This document shows, in pieces, positions 15,407 to 23,973 of a DNA stretch of 64,000 nt. A program made the translations under genes and the position numbers. Each line of letters opens with the position of its first letter. Within the stretch, counting starts at the first letter, position 1. The notes beneath the pieces are model-generated. The model saw nothing but the letters and a program-made list of their open reading frames with translations. It did not search any database and was not told the DNA's origin. The stretch is from Chloroflexus aggregans DSM 9485 (GTDB lineage: Bacteria; Chloroflexota; Chloroflexia; Chloroflexales; Chloroflexaceae), in NCBI RefSeq assembly GCF_000021945.1, contig NC_011831.1, positions 558,001 through 622,000 on the forward strand. Direction: 5' to 3'.

Positions 15407-18055
15407 TTAGCCATCTTCCCGATCACGGCTCAAACGGTACTTGAGGTCGTAATTGACAATAAACTCACGTTCCTCATCGGTAAAGCCGTAGTGCTGCGCC
15501 AGCAAGCAGTCGATGCGATCAAGAAGAGGTTTGGCGCGAGCAACATCAACATTGATCTCCCTCGTCTGAATGGTCGCTCCTCGACGCAGGCGAGTCGTTT
15601 GATGGGCTGCATAGGTCGCCAGTAATGCCTGTTCTAGTTCAATATATGGACGAACATCAATCGCGGATATGTCAAACACCGGTAGTTCTAACACTTCGCG
15701 TGAAACTACGTCCATACAATTAGAATTGACAATCCAATACCAATAAAAAAGTTGGCTATTCAATAACGCCATGACTACCGGACGAAGGTGGGCAGGCACT
15801 ACAATCGGTTTGTAGTGTGACGATAGTTTTTCCAGCAATGCTTTGCGCCAGTATCGCCCGCCGGAATGATAGTAAATAGCAACGCCGTCTTTTGCCACAA
15901 AATCTTTTAGCTTTTTACGGTGTGAATGCATCTTTTCGAGCAGTGTTACCTCAATCGGCGAGCCAACTTTAGGCACAGGATTTGCGTGGGTGGGAATACC
16001 CGGCCAATGACAGTATATAATCTTGTCAAACAAGTAGGGCCGGTCGCTGTGTTTGCCGCTGAACCAACGGTAGTAGGATGTGGTGTAGACGGTTGGTTCA
16101 GTTTCAGCGCGCTTGAGCAGGGTAATCGTGAGGTTCATATCAACCCCGGCAAAGAGCTTACCGGGTCTGACCGCGTAATGGCTGTGCCACTGTGTGTAAT
16201 GACGATAGATATGTTGTAATGATCGCATACGTTCAGTTGAGATCGATGCGATCGGTACAATCATCCCAAACCTTCCTTGCTTAGATAATAGATGTAATGC
16301 TCGTTCGATGATAAACGCATACACATTTCCCGTATCTTCAGTCTGATAATTGACAATACGGTAGATATGCTTCACGTTACTGTAGGCAAGATACGGTGGA
16401 TTACCGACAATCACATCAAAACCACCACGATTGAGCATTGGATACCATACACTACACCAGTGAAACGGTTGGGTATTGTAGTCTCCGTTTGGTCGAACCC
16501 ATAGCAACCCTGCCTGTTGCAAGGCCCGATCAAGATGCGCATTGATTGCTTCTAGCCGGTGACGGATCCGACAGCGTAGTAGGTGACGACCGGCGTGATC
16601 AAGATCGCAGCGGAGCTGCGCCGCACGATAGCTATCCAATTCGCGTTGGACATCCTGAATCTCGGCGAGCAGTTGTGCGTGACCCGGCACAACCCGATCA
16701 CTAATCTCTGCCGGTTGGGCAAACCCAACCAGTGCATTCCCGGTCTGAATGTTGAAATCGATATCCGGTAATGATGCGAGATGTTGGGCATGATCGAGAT
16801 CGGCGATCATGCGCAGCCAGAGGCGTAATTTGCAGATTTCAACTGCCTCGGCCATCAGATCAACGCCGTACAGATTGCGCAGGATAATGCTCTTGGTCAT
16901 GAAGGATGCACGGTTCGCGTGCCCGTCCGCTTCTGCCAACACCTCTCGCAACGGCAGCCCGGCAGTCTGCTTCTGCGCAACCAGTTCCTCCATCCGGTTG
17001 AGAACTGCCGCATAGATCGGTTGCAGAATCCGCAGCGCCGCGAAGAGAAACGCGCCCGAACCGACGGTGGGATCGAGCACACTGAGCGGTAACCGTCCGT
17101 AAGCCGGATCGCCGGCCAAGACGGTGTAAAGCCTATACACCTGCGGTGCCGTGAGCAGCGGTATCAGATCGGTGATGAGTGCTTCGAGGTTAAGGTTCGC
17201 CGTGACCGCATCGTTGATCGTCGCAATCTGGCCCGCTTCCGCCGCGGCCACAATTGTCGCGACCTGTGTTCGTCGCATGATGTGCTCACGGGGCGTTTCG
17301 GTAGGCAATGGCTCCGCCTGCCGCATTGCCGGGTATATGTATTTGCCAATGTTTTGCGCGATGTTGAGCGGTGCAAGCGATAACCCGGCTTTGTCAAACA
17401 AAACCGGAATGATCGTTGAGCGGCAAATGTAACCAGAAATATCATCACGTGTGTAGTACGCACCCGTCTGTTTTTGATTAATGTACTTTTCTAAGATGTA
17501 TCCCATAATATCGGGATCGATCTCACGCTTATCGGTACCGGATCGGCGATGTACACACCAACGCCACGTATCAAAAAAGGCAAAGAGTTGGGCAAAGGCG
17601 TGATCGGGAATATCCAGCGCTGCGCCATACCGTTCCTCAAGAGGATGCGGGACGAACAGGCTACTGTTGAAATAGGGGACATCGCCGAGAAGTTGGTTAA
17701 CCGCCGGGTCGCGTTGCTTGGGTTCACAACTCAAACCCTGAAAAAAAAGGGTTTGCAACACATCACGATAGTAGCGATGAGGTCCTCGATGCGTTGTACT
17801 CCATTCGAGCCGTTCACGTAGATAATCGGTGTTGTTATTCAAAAAACCTTTTTGCTGAATAAAATAGATGAACATCAATCGATTGATCAGCACAGAAGCG
17901 TACCAATTCCGATCATGTTCCGCCGGAATACCACGTATACTTGTCTGAAACGCTTCACGCTGCTGTTGGAATTCTTCGTAGAAATGTTTGGTCACCCGTT
18001 CAGTATCAACATACTGAGTTGATGGTGGTGTGAAACGAGACATCTCAAACTGCAT
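15407..18055 (-). CDS. adenine-specific DNA methyltransferase / type IIG restriction-modification enzyme (Eco57I-like)
   Basis: An 882-residue protein. The N-terminal part (F-Y-E-E-F through L-M-F-I-Y-F-I-Q-Q-K-G-F-L) matches the helical region preceding the methylase core in type IIG and Eco57I-type enzymes. The N6-adenine methylase motifs follow: motif I D-P-T-V-G-S-G-A-F-L, G-V-D-L, and the catalytic motif IV N-P-P-Y within F-D-V-I-V-G-N-P-P-Y-L. A C-terminal region (L-L-N-S-Q-L-F-Y-W-Y-W) is like target-recognition domains. No clear PD-(D/E)XK nuclease motif was found at the N-terminus, so it may be methylation-only or need a partner. It follows the repeat array by 80 bp and reads toward it; hypF lies 59 bp upstream. 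Confidence 0.82.
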   Translation of the reverse strand: MQFEMSRFTPPSTQYVDTERVTKHFYEEFQQQREAFQTSIRGIPAEHDRNWYASVLINRLMFIYFIQQKGFLNNNTDYLRERLEWSTTHRGPHRYYRDVLQTLFFQGLSCEPKQRDPAVNQLLGDVPYFNSSLFVPHPLEERYGAALDIPDHAFAQLFAFFDTWRWCVHRRSGTDKREIDPDIMGYILEKYINQKQTGAYYTRDDISGYICRSTIIPVLFDKAGLSLAPLNIAQNIGKYIYPAMRQAEPLPTETPREHIMRRTQVATIVAAAEAGQIATINDAVTANLNLEALITDLIPLLTAPQVYRLYTVLAGDPAYGRLPLSVLDPTVGSGAFLFAALRILQPIYAAVLNRMEELVAQKQTAGLPLREVLAEADGHANRASFMTKSIILRNLYGVDLMAEAVEICKLRLWLRMIADLDHAQHLASLPDIDFNIQTGNALVGFAQPAEISDRVVPGHAQLLAEIQDVQRELDSYRAAQLRCDLDHAGRHLLRCRIRHRLEAINAHLDRALQQAGLLWVRPNGDYNTQPFHWCSVWYPMLNRGGFDVIVGNPPYLAYSNVKHIYRIVNYQTEDTGNVYAFIIERALHLLSKQGRFGMIVPIASISTERMRSLQHIYRHYTQWHSHYAVRPGKLFAGVDMNLTITLLKRAETEPTVYTTSYYRWFSGKHSDRPYLFDKIIYCHWPGIPTHANPVPKVGSPIEVTLLEKMHSHRKKLKDFVAKDGVAIYYHSGGRYWRKALLEKLSSHYKPIVVPAHLRPVVMALLNSQLFYWYWIVNSNCMDVVSREVLELPVFDISAIDVRPYIELEQALLATYAAHQTTRLRRGATIQTREINVDVARAKPLLDRIDCLLAQHYGFTDEEREFIVNYDLKYRLSRDREDG

Positions 18056-18114
18056 ACCACAATACTTGCGGTTACCCTACCGATTTTTGCCCGCTACCAT
18101 CGCTGCAATTGGCA

Positions 18115-20451
18115 CTATTGCCGCTCGCCGACCTGCGCACCGGCCACCGCCACCTGACCCAGCGCCAACCCACCATCGTTTGGCGGGGCAAGCCGTGGGA
18201 TCAATACGGTAAACCCATCGGCTTGCAGCGCACCGGCCAGCGTCTCCAGCAGCAGCACATTTTGAAAGACTCCACCACTGAGCGCAACGATGGTCAGGCC
18301 ACGCTCCTCACGGACACGCCGGCAAGCAGCCAAGAGCGCCCGAGCCACACCGTGATGCACCCGGCCCGCGATTGCTGCCGGTGCAACCCCGGCCCGCAGA
18401 TCATCAACCAGCGCCGCCAGCAATGCCAATCCGTCGAGCGTGAACGGCCCGCCGGCAGTGGCTGGCTCACGCAGCGGCATGGGATAGGGCGGCTGCTGCG
18501 GATCGGCAATCTGCTCGAAGCGAATGGCCAGCTCGCCTTCGTAACGGGCAATCTGGCCCATTCCGGTTAGTGCGGCGGCGGCATCGAACAGCCGGCCAAG
18601 ACTTGAGGTGCGTGGACTATTGAGGTTCCGTTCAATCATCCGGGCCAGTACCTGCCATGCTGACTGATCGAGCTGTTGGGTAAACGGCAATGCCAGCCGC
18701 CAGAAATCAGGGCCGTAGAGCTGAGCTAGCGCCGCCGCCGCCACCCGCCACGGCTGGCGCACTGCCTGCTCGCCGCCGGGTAGAATCAGATGACCCAGAT
18801 GACCTACTCGCTCGTAAGAAGCACACGTCGCTACCAGCACTTCACCGCCCCACACCGTCCCATCAGGCCCGTAGCCGCTGCCATCGGCGGCTACCCCGAT
18901 CACCGGTCCGGGATGGCCATATTCGGCCAACACTGCCGCAATGTGGGCATGGTGGTGCTGTACACCGATCTTGCGCTCGATCGGCATTGCCAGCGCAGCT
19001 TGGGTAGCCAGATAGCCGGGATGCAGGTCATACGCGACGACTTCCGGCGTGATGTCAAACAGCCGTTGAAAATGGGCAATCCCCTCGTGAAATGAGCGCA
19101 ATGTCGGCAGATTTTCTAGATCACCGATGTGATGACTGAGAAATACTTCGCGACCACGACCAAGGGCAAACGTGTTTTTGAGATGGCCGCCACAGGCAAG
19201 GATCGGGCATGGCAACTCAGCAGCCAGGGTAATCGGAGCCGGGGCATACCCGCGTGACCGCCGGATCAGGAGCGGTCCACCGACAGCAACACTGGCTACA
19301 CTATCATCGCAGCGCATATGGATGGGACGGTTGTGGGTGAGAAAGGCATCGGCAATCGGCCCTAGCCGTTGCTGCGCATCATCGTCGTGGTAGGCAATCG
19401 GCTCATCACTCAGATTACCGCTCGTCAGCACAATCACCGCTTCTCGTGTTGGCCCGACGACGGCGGCATATTCGGCCAATAGCAGGTGGTGAAGTGGCGT
19501 ATACGGTAGCATGACGCCTAGCGTCCGCATTCCCGGCGCCACCGACGGCGCAACCGGTGCATCAGAGCGCCGCGGCATCAGCACAATCGGGTGAGCCGGA
19601 CCGGTCAGCAATGTTTGTGCAACCGGATCGATCACACACAGTCGAGCAGCGACGGTGAGATCGCGGGTCATCAAGGCCAATGGCCGCGCTTCGCGCTGCT
19701 TGCGTTGACGCAACCGACGCACCGCCGCTTCATCATCGGCGGCGCAGGCGAGATGGTAGCCGCCAAGCCCCTTCACCGCTACGATCTGCCCTTGCGCCAG
19801 CGCTACCGCCGCAGCGCGCAACGGATCGGGTTCGGCCAACACACCATCGGCAGTCAGCCATTGCAACTGCGGACCGCACACCGGGCAAGCCGTCGGCTGG
19901 GCATGAAAACGGCGATCGCGCGGATCTTCGTACTCGGCTCGACACCGTTCGCAGAGCACAAAGCTGCGCATCGTGGTATTGGCGCGGTCGTAGGGCACAT
20001 CGAGCACAATCGTAAAGCGGGGGCCACAGTTGGTGCAGTTGGTAAAGGCATAACGATAGCGCCGGTCGGCGGGATCGGTGATCTCGCGCAGGCAATCAGC
20101 ACAGGTAGCAGTATCCGGTGCGATCAACGTGCGACGTTGGGCCTGTGCTTGACTGGCCGCAATCACAAACGCGCGCTCACCGACCAACGCCAACGGTTCG
20201 ATACTCACCTGCTCGATGCGGGCTAGTGGCGGCGATTCGCGTTGCAGTGCAGTCACAAACTCGTGCAGGGCACGCTCCTCACCCTCGATCTCTATCGTCA
20301 CCCCGTAACTATCATTACGGACAAAACCGGCCAACTGCCACCGTTCGGCCAACCCAAACACAAAGGGCCGAAAACCAACACCCTGTACAATGCCCCGCAC
20401 GTATATCCGCCAGCGCCGCTGCTGGGGGTTGGTTATCGTTTGTTCTGTCAT
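18115..20451 (-). CDS. hypF: carbamoyltransferase HypF (hydrogenase CN ligand synthesis)
   Basis: A 778-residue HypF that carbamoylates the C-terminal Cys of HypE, starting synthesis of the cyanide ligands of the NiFe centre. Domains in order: an acylphosphatase domain (V-Q-G-V-G-F-R-P-F), two zinc fingers (C-A-D-C...C-T-N-C-G and C-E-R-C...C-P-V-C), a YrdC-like domain (V-A-V-K-G-L-G-G-Y-H-L-A-C), and a Kae1/TobZ-like carbamoyltransferase domain (V-Q-H-H-H-A-H-I-A and G-V-A-A-D-G-S-G-Y-G, then L-S-G-G-V-F-Q-N). Length is normal. It is divergent from the rest of the hydrogenase operon across a 339-bp spacer. Confidence 0.96.
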   Translation of the reverse strand: MTEQTITNPQQRRWRIYVRGIVQGVGFRPFVFGLAERWQLAGFVRNDSYGVTIEIEGEERALHEFVTALQRESPPLARIEQVSIEPLALVGERAFVIAASQAQAQRRTLIAPDTATCADCLREITDPADRRYRYAFTNCTNCGPRFTIVLDVPYDRANTTMRSFVLCERCRAEYEDPRDRRFHAQPTACPVCGPQLQWLTADGVLAEPDPLRAAAVALAQGQIVAVKGLGGYHLACAADDEAAVRRLRQRKQREARPLALMTRDLTVAARLCVIDPVAQTLLTGPAHPIVLMPRRSDAPVAPSVAPGMRTLGVMLPYTPLHHLLLAEYAAVVGPTREAVIVLTSGNLSDEPIAYHDDDAQQRLGPIADAFLTHNRPIHMRCDDSVASVAVGGPLLIRRSRGYAPAPITLAAELPCPILACGGHLKNTFALGRGREVFLSHHIGDLENLPTLRSFHEGIAHFQRLFDITPEVVAYDLHPGYLATQAALAMPIERKIGVQHHHAHIAAVLAEYGHPGPVIGVAADGSGYGPDGTVWGGEVLVATCASYERVGHLGHLILPGGEQAVRQPWRVAAAALAQLYGPDFWRLALPFTQQLDQSAWQVLARMIERNLNSPRTSSLGRLFDAAAALTGMGQIARYEGELAIRFEQIADPQQPPYPMPLREPATAGGPFTLDGLALLAALVDDLRAGVAPAAIAGRVHHGVARALLAACRRVREERGLTIVALSGGVFQNVLLLETLAGALQADGFTVLIPRLAPPNDGGLALGQVAVAGAQVGERQ

Positions 20452-20790
20452 CGGTATGTTTAGTTAAAACGCAAGCAACAACTGCCAGCCGTCTTGCCAC
20501 CTCGCCGGCTGCCGTTGTAATCCCAACATTTTAATGCAACGTCACTTGCGCTATCACTGTAGCACGCATCCCCATTTTGCACAAGATAATCCCGAACGCT
20601 TGCACCTCTATCACAACCAAGGGTTATGAAGTTATCACTTGACGTTAATGATTCGCGACCGCTATAATTCGTACCAACAATCACGTTTTACGCATCACCA
20701 CCGGCCAGGCCGCCACAATTCAGGTTTTTGCTCGCCGCAGTGTGTTTGTGAATTTGGTTTCGCTACTGTCACCCTTGCATGAGGAACGTA
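20452..20790. promoter_or_regulatory. divergent spacer between hypF and the hydrogenase operon
   Basis: No gene. On the plus strand a promoter-like pair TTGACG (20639-20644) and TATAAT (20663-20668), spaced 18 bp, sits about 120 bp before the DUF1641 gene. A GAGG ribosome-binding site precedes its ATG at 20791. A weaker minus-strand pair for hypF (TTGTGC, 17 bp, TACAGT) is possible near 20550-20585. Confidence 0.55.
20639..20668 (+). promoter_or_regulatory. sigma70-type promoter for the DUF1641-hyp-hup operon
   Basis: TTGACG and TATAAT with an 18-bp spacer, the best promoter match in front of the hydrogenase operon. Confidence 0.6.
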
Positions 20791-21654
20791 ATGAGCAGCA
20801 ATGGCGCCACCACGTATGCCGACCGTCCGCTGAACGCCGCCGCGTTACTCGACCGGCTCAACGAACCGCAGACGGCTGCCGCGTTACACCGCTTGCTTGA
20901 TCACGCTGAATTGCTAGCCTTTTCCGCCGGCGCAGTTGATAGCCTGTTGCAACGCGGTGAAGTGATCGCTGATAATGTAGCAGCCAGCGTGCAAGAACTG
21001 CGCACGGCACTGCCGGCGGAGAGCGGTGAATTGGCTGGCCAATTGGTGCGGCTGGCGCGCACGCTGCCACAGTTGACCGATACGGTTGAGCAACTGGCCA
21101 CGCTCACCGGCCAACCGGCCTTTCAACGCTTGCTCGTCACCCTCAGCAAACCACAAACGCTCGCAGCCCTTGAACGGTTACTCGATCAGAGTGAATTGCT
21201 TGCGTTCCTCGTCAGCGCACTCGATCACCTGCTCGCCCGCGGTGATGAACTGACCGAAAATATCCGCAGTTCAGTCGAGGAGATGCGAACTGTGATGACG
21301 GCCCAATCACTCACACCGGATCAGTTGATCGATGCTGTAGTTAAGTTCTTGCCTTACTTCCCGCGTCTTGTAGCCGTTGCGCCAAACTTCATCAGGGTGA
21401 TTGAGAAGATTGAGCCGTTTATCGCTTCCGAAGAATTCGATGCGCTGCTCGACTCCGGCGTTTTTCATCCCGATACCGTCCAACTGGTCGGCGAAGCCGG
21501 CGATGCCTTCGTCGCCAGCCGCGAAGCGCTGCGCCAGTCGCCCAAGCCGGTTGGTCTGTTTGGCCTGCTCCGCTCACTGCGCGATCCCGATGTGCAGCGC
21601 GCCGCCGGCCTGATTGTCGAATTTGGCCGCCGGTTCGGTAGTTCGTTGCAGTAA
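20791..21654 (+). CDS. DUF1641 family protein, first gene of the hydrogenase operon
   Basis: A 287-residue soluble, helix-rich protein. Residues 15-80 and 115-175 are two similar copies of a segment reading L-L-D-(H/Q)-(A/S)-E-L-L-A-F with L-(L/A)-(Q/R)-R-G-(E/D), suggesting internal duplication. The C-terminal part, G-L-F-G-L-L-R-S-L-R-D-P-D-V-Q-R-A, is the recognisable DUF1641 segment. The ATG at 20791 follows a GAGG site and is preferred to one 12 bp upstream. DUF1641 proteins are often found with redox enzymes, but their function is unknown. The 200 bp after it hold repeats rather than a gene. Confidence 0.75.
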   Translation: MSSNGATTYADRPLNAAALLDRLNEPQTAAALHRLLDHAELLAFSAGAVDSLLQRGEVIADNVAASVQELRTALPAESGELAGQLVRLARTLPQLTDTVEQLATLTGQPAFQRLLVTLSKPQTLAALERLLDQSELLAFLVSALDHLLARGDELTENIRSSVEEMRTVMTAQSLTPDQLIDAVVKFLPYFPRLVAVAPNFIRVIEKIEPFIASEEFDALLDSGVFHPDTVQLVGEAGDAFVASREALRQSPKPVGLFGLLRSLRDPDVQRAAGLIVEFGRRFGSSLQ

Positions 21655-21854
21655 AGGAGCGTCAAGACGCTAGGGAATGCAAACACCAAGACGCTAAGAC
21701 GCAAAGGGTTTAAGAGTACTGCTATGCTTCAGCCAAAACCCAAAAAAATCTCTGCGATCTTCGCGCCTTTGCGTTAAACCCTTTGCACCTTTGCTTGCTC
21801 TGTGTCTTTACGTTAACCGTTTTTGTTCACTCTGCGCCTGTACGCTCAAACCCT
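21655..21854. repeat. dispersed TTTGCGTTA-type repeat block before hypA
   Basis: The spacer contains an inverted pair: ACGCAAAGGGTTTAA, then TTTGCGTTAAACCCTTTGC about 65 bp later. Pyrimidine-strand words such as CGCCTTTGCGTTA and ACCTTTGC also fill the blocks after hypE (33377-33890). Confidence 0.6.
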
Positions 21855-22199
21855 ATGCACGAATTATCGATTGCGCACAACATCGTCAATATCGCCAGTG
21901 CTGCCGCTGCCGAAGCCGGCACCGAAGAGATCAGCGCTGTCTATTTGCGGATTGGCGCACTGGCTGGCGTAGTCGCCGATGCGCTCCGGTTTAGTTTTGC
22001 GATTGCCGCTGAAGGTACGCCGCTGGCGAACGCCGAATTGATTATTGAAGAGGTGCCGGTGACGGTCTTTTGCCCCACCTGCAACACCGAAGTCACGCTT
22101 CCCAACCCTCGCCTCTTCCGCTGCCCACACTGTGGCCGGCCATGCGGTCAGATTATTCATGGGCGTGAATTGGAACTAGTCGCATTGGAGACACCATGA
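21855..22199 (+). CDS. hypA: hydrogenase nickel-insertion protein HypA
   Basis: A 114-residue HypA. Starting at the ATG at 21855 gives the conserved N-terminus M-H-E-L-S-I-A, whose His2 binds nickel. The zinc site is C73-P-T-C76 and C90-P-H-C93. It delivers Ni to the large subunit with HypB. A longer in-frame start upstream would put extra residues before the conserved M-H-E and is rejected. The stop overlaps the hypB start (ATGA). Confidence 0.95.
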   Translation: MHELSIAHNIVNIASAAAAEAGTEEISAVYLRIGALAGVVADALRFSFAIAAEGTPLANAELIIEEVPVTVFCPTCNTEVTLPNPRLFRCPHCGRPCGQIIHGRELELVALETP

Positions 22200-22888
22200 G
22201 CTACGAAGCCAAACGGTTAATCGAGATTCGGCAAGGTGTATTGAGCAAGAACGACCAACTCGCCGCCGAGTTGCGTCGCCGTTTTCACGCGGCCGGTACG
22301 TTCGTCGTCAACCTGCTCTCCAGCCCCGGCGCCGGTAAAACGAGTTTACTCGAAGCCACGATGCGCGCACTACTGACCGAATACCGGGTCGCAGCACTCG
22401 TCGGTGATCTTGCCACCGACAACGATGCCCGCCGGTTGGCGCGCAGTGGTGGCTTGGTCCGCCAGATTCAAACCGGCGATATGTGCCATCTTGAGGCCGA
22501 TATTGTGGCCCGCCATCTCGAAGGTTGGGATTTGAACGAGATTGATCTCCTGTTTATCGAGAATGTCGGTAATCTGGTCTGCCCGTCTGGATACGACCTC
22601 GGCGAGGCCGCACGGGTTGTGTTGTTGTCAACGACTGAGGGCGAGGATAAGCCACTCAAATATCCGTCGACCTTCGCAACCGCCGATGCCGTCTTGCTGA
22701 CCAAGATGGATCTCGCCGAGCCGGTAGGTTTTGATCGCACCGCCGCTGAAGAGAATATTCGCGCCGTTAACCCGCAGGCCCCGATTATTGCGACCTCAGC
22801 TCGCCGTGCCGACGGTTTGGACGAGTGGATCGGGTGGCTACGTGACCGAATGCGTAACCGAACACGGTTTGAGGGTGATGAAAGATAG
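22196..22888 (+). CDS. hypB: hydrogenase nickel-incorporation GTPase HypB
   Basis: A 230-residue SIMIBI-class GTPase. The P-loop S-P-G-A-G-K-T-S is at residues 43-50, followed by G-D-L-A-T-D-N-D-A, E-N-V-G-N-L-V-C-P and the guanine motif T-K-M-D. It lacks the His-rich nickel-storage N-terminus seen in some HypB proteins. It overlaps hypA by 4 bp. Confidence 0.95.
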   Translation: MSYEAKRLIEIRQGVLSKNDQLAAELRRRFHAAGTFVVNLLSSPGAGKTSLLEATMRALLTEYRVAALVGDLATDNDARRLARSGGLVRQIQTGDMCHLEADIVARHLEGWDLNEIDLLFIENVGNLVCPSGYDLGEAARVVLLSTTEGEDKPLKYPSTFATADAVLLTKMDLAEPVGFDRTAAEENIRAVNPQAPIIATSARRADGLDEWIGWLRDRMRNRTRFEGDER

Positions 22889-22983
22889 GTATGCATCTTG
22901 AGAAGACGACGTGACTCAGACCCAGAGTAGGAGCATGGTGGCCCGATAAACCACAAGCTATTGCAGTAAGGAGGCGAAACTCG

Positions 22984-23955
22984 ATGGCAACATTGCTCTG
23001 GCTACAGGGTGGCGCCTGTAGCGGCAACACGATGTCGTTCCTCAACGCCGAGGAACCCAGTGCCTGCGATCTCGTGACCGATTTCGGCATCGAGATTCTC
23101 TGGCACCCTTCATTGGGCATGGAGTTGGGCGAAAACGCGAAGCGGATTTTCTACGACTGCGCCAGCGGTGCTCGCCCACTCGACATCTTTGTCTTTGAAG
23201 GAACGGTCATTCAAGCGCCGAATGGCACCGGACGCTTCAACATGTTTGCCGACCGCCCAATGCAAGAATGGGTGCGCGAGTTGGCTGCGCAGGCCAGCAT
23301 TGTGGTCGCAATCGGCGATTGCGCCTGCTGGGGCGGCATCCCGGCAATGGCTCCCAACCCCAGCCAATCGACCGGCCTGCAATTCCACAAACGCGAACTT
23401 GGTGGTTTTCTCGGACCAAACTGGCGCTCGAAGGCCGGCTTGCCGGTGATCAATATTCCCGGCTGCCCGGCCCACCCCGACTGGGTGACGCAGATTCTGG
23501 TCGCCGTCGCCGGTGGCCGCGCCGGTGACATTGCGCTCGATGACTTGCAGCGTCCGCAGACCTTCTTCACCAGCTTCACCCAAACCGGCTGCACCCGCGT
23601 GCAGTTCTTTGAGTACAAGCAGTCCACCCTTGAATTTGGGCAGGGGACCCGCACCGGCTGCCTGTTCTACGAGTTTGGCTGCCGCGGCCCGATGACCCGC
23701 TCGCCCTGCAACCGCATCCTCTGGAATCGGCAGTCGTCGAAGACCCGCGCCGGTATGCCCTGCACCGGCTGCACCGAGCCAGAGTTTCCGTTCTTTGATC
23801 TCGCTCCCGGTACCGTCTTCAAGACGCAGAAGATTAGCGGCGCGATCCCGAAAGAAGTGCCAACCGGGACCGATCCGATCAGTTATATGGCGTTGGCGGC
23901 AGCGGCAAGAGTGGCAGCTCCGAAGTGGGCAAAAGAGGATATGTTTGTTGTATAA
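22984..23955 (+). CDS. hupS: [NiFe] uptake hydrogenase small subunit (cyanobacterial HupS type)
   Basis: A 323-residue small subunit that carries the iron-sulfur relay. The N-terminus M-A-T-L-L-W-L-Q-G-G-A-C-S-G-N-T-M is mature-type with no Tat signal peptide, as in cyanobacterial HupS (group 2a), so the enzyme should be cytoplasmic or on the inner face of the membrane. Cluster-binding segments include G-D-C-A-C-W-G-G, P-G-C-P-A-H-P-D-W, G-C-L-F-Y-E-F-G-C-R-G-P and P-C-T-G-C-T-E-P. The start follows an AAGGAGG site. hupL begins 18 bp after the stop. Confidence 0.95.
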   Translation: MATLLWLQGGACSGNTMSFLNAEEPSACDLVTDFGIEILWHPSLGMELGENAKRIFYDCASGARPLDIFVFEGTVIQAPNGTGRFNMFADRPMQEWVRELAAQASIVVAIGDCACWGGIPAMAPNPSQSTGLQFHKRELGGFLGPNWRSKAGLPVINIPGCPAHPDWVTQILVAVAGGRAGDIALDDLQRPQTFFTSFTQTGCTRVQFFEYKQSTLEFGQGTRTGCLFYEFGCRGPMTRSPCNRILWNRQSSKTRAGMPCTGCTEPEFPFFDLAPGTVFKTQKISGAIPKEVPTGTDPISYMALAAAARVAAPKWAKEDMFVV

Positions 23956-23973
23956 GCTAGGGAGAAGCTGGTA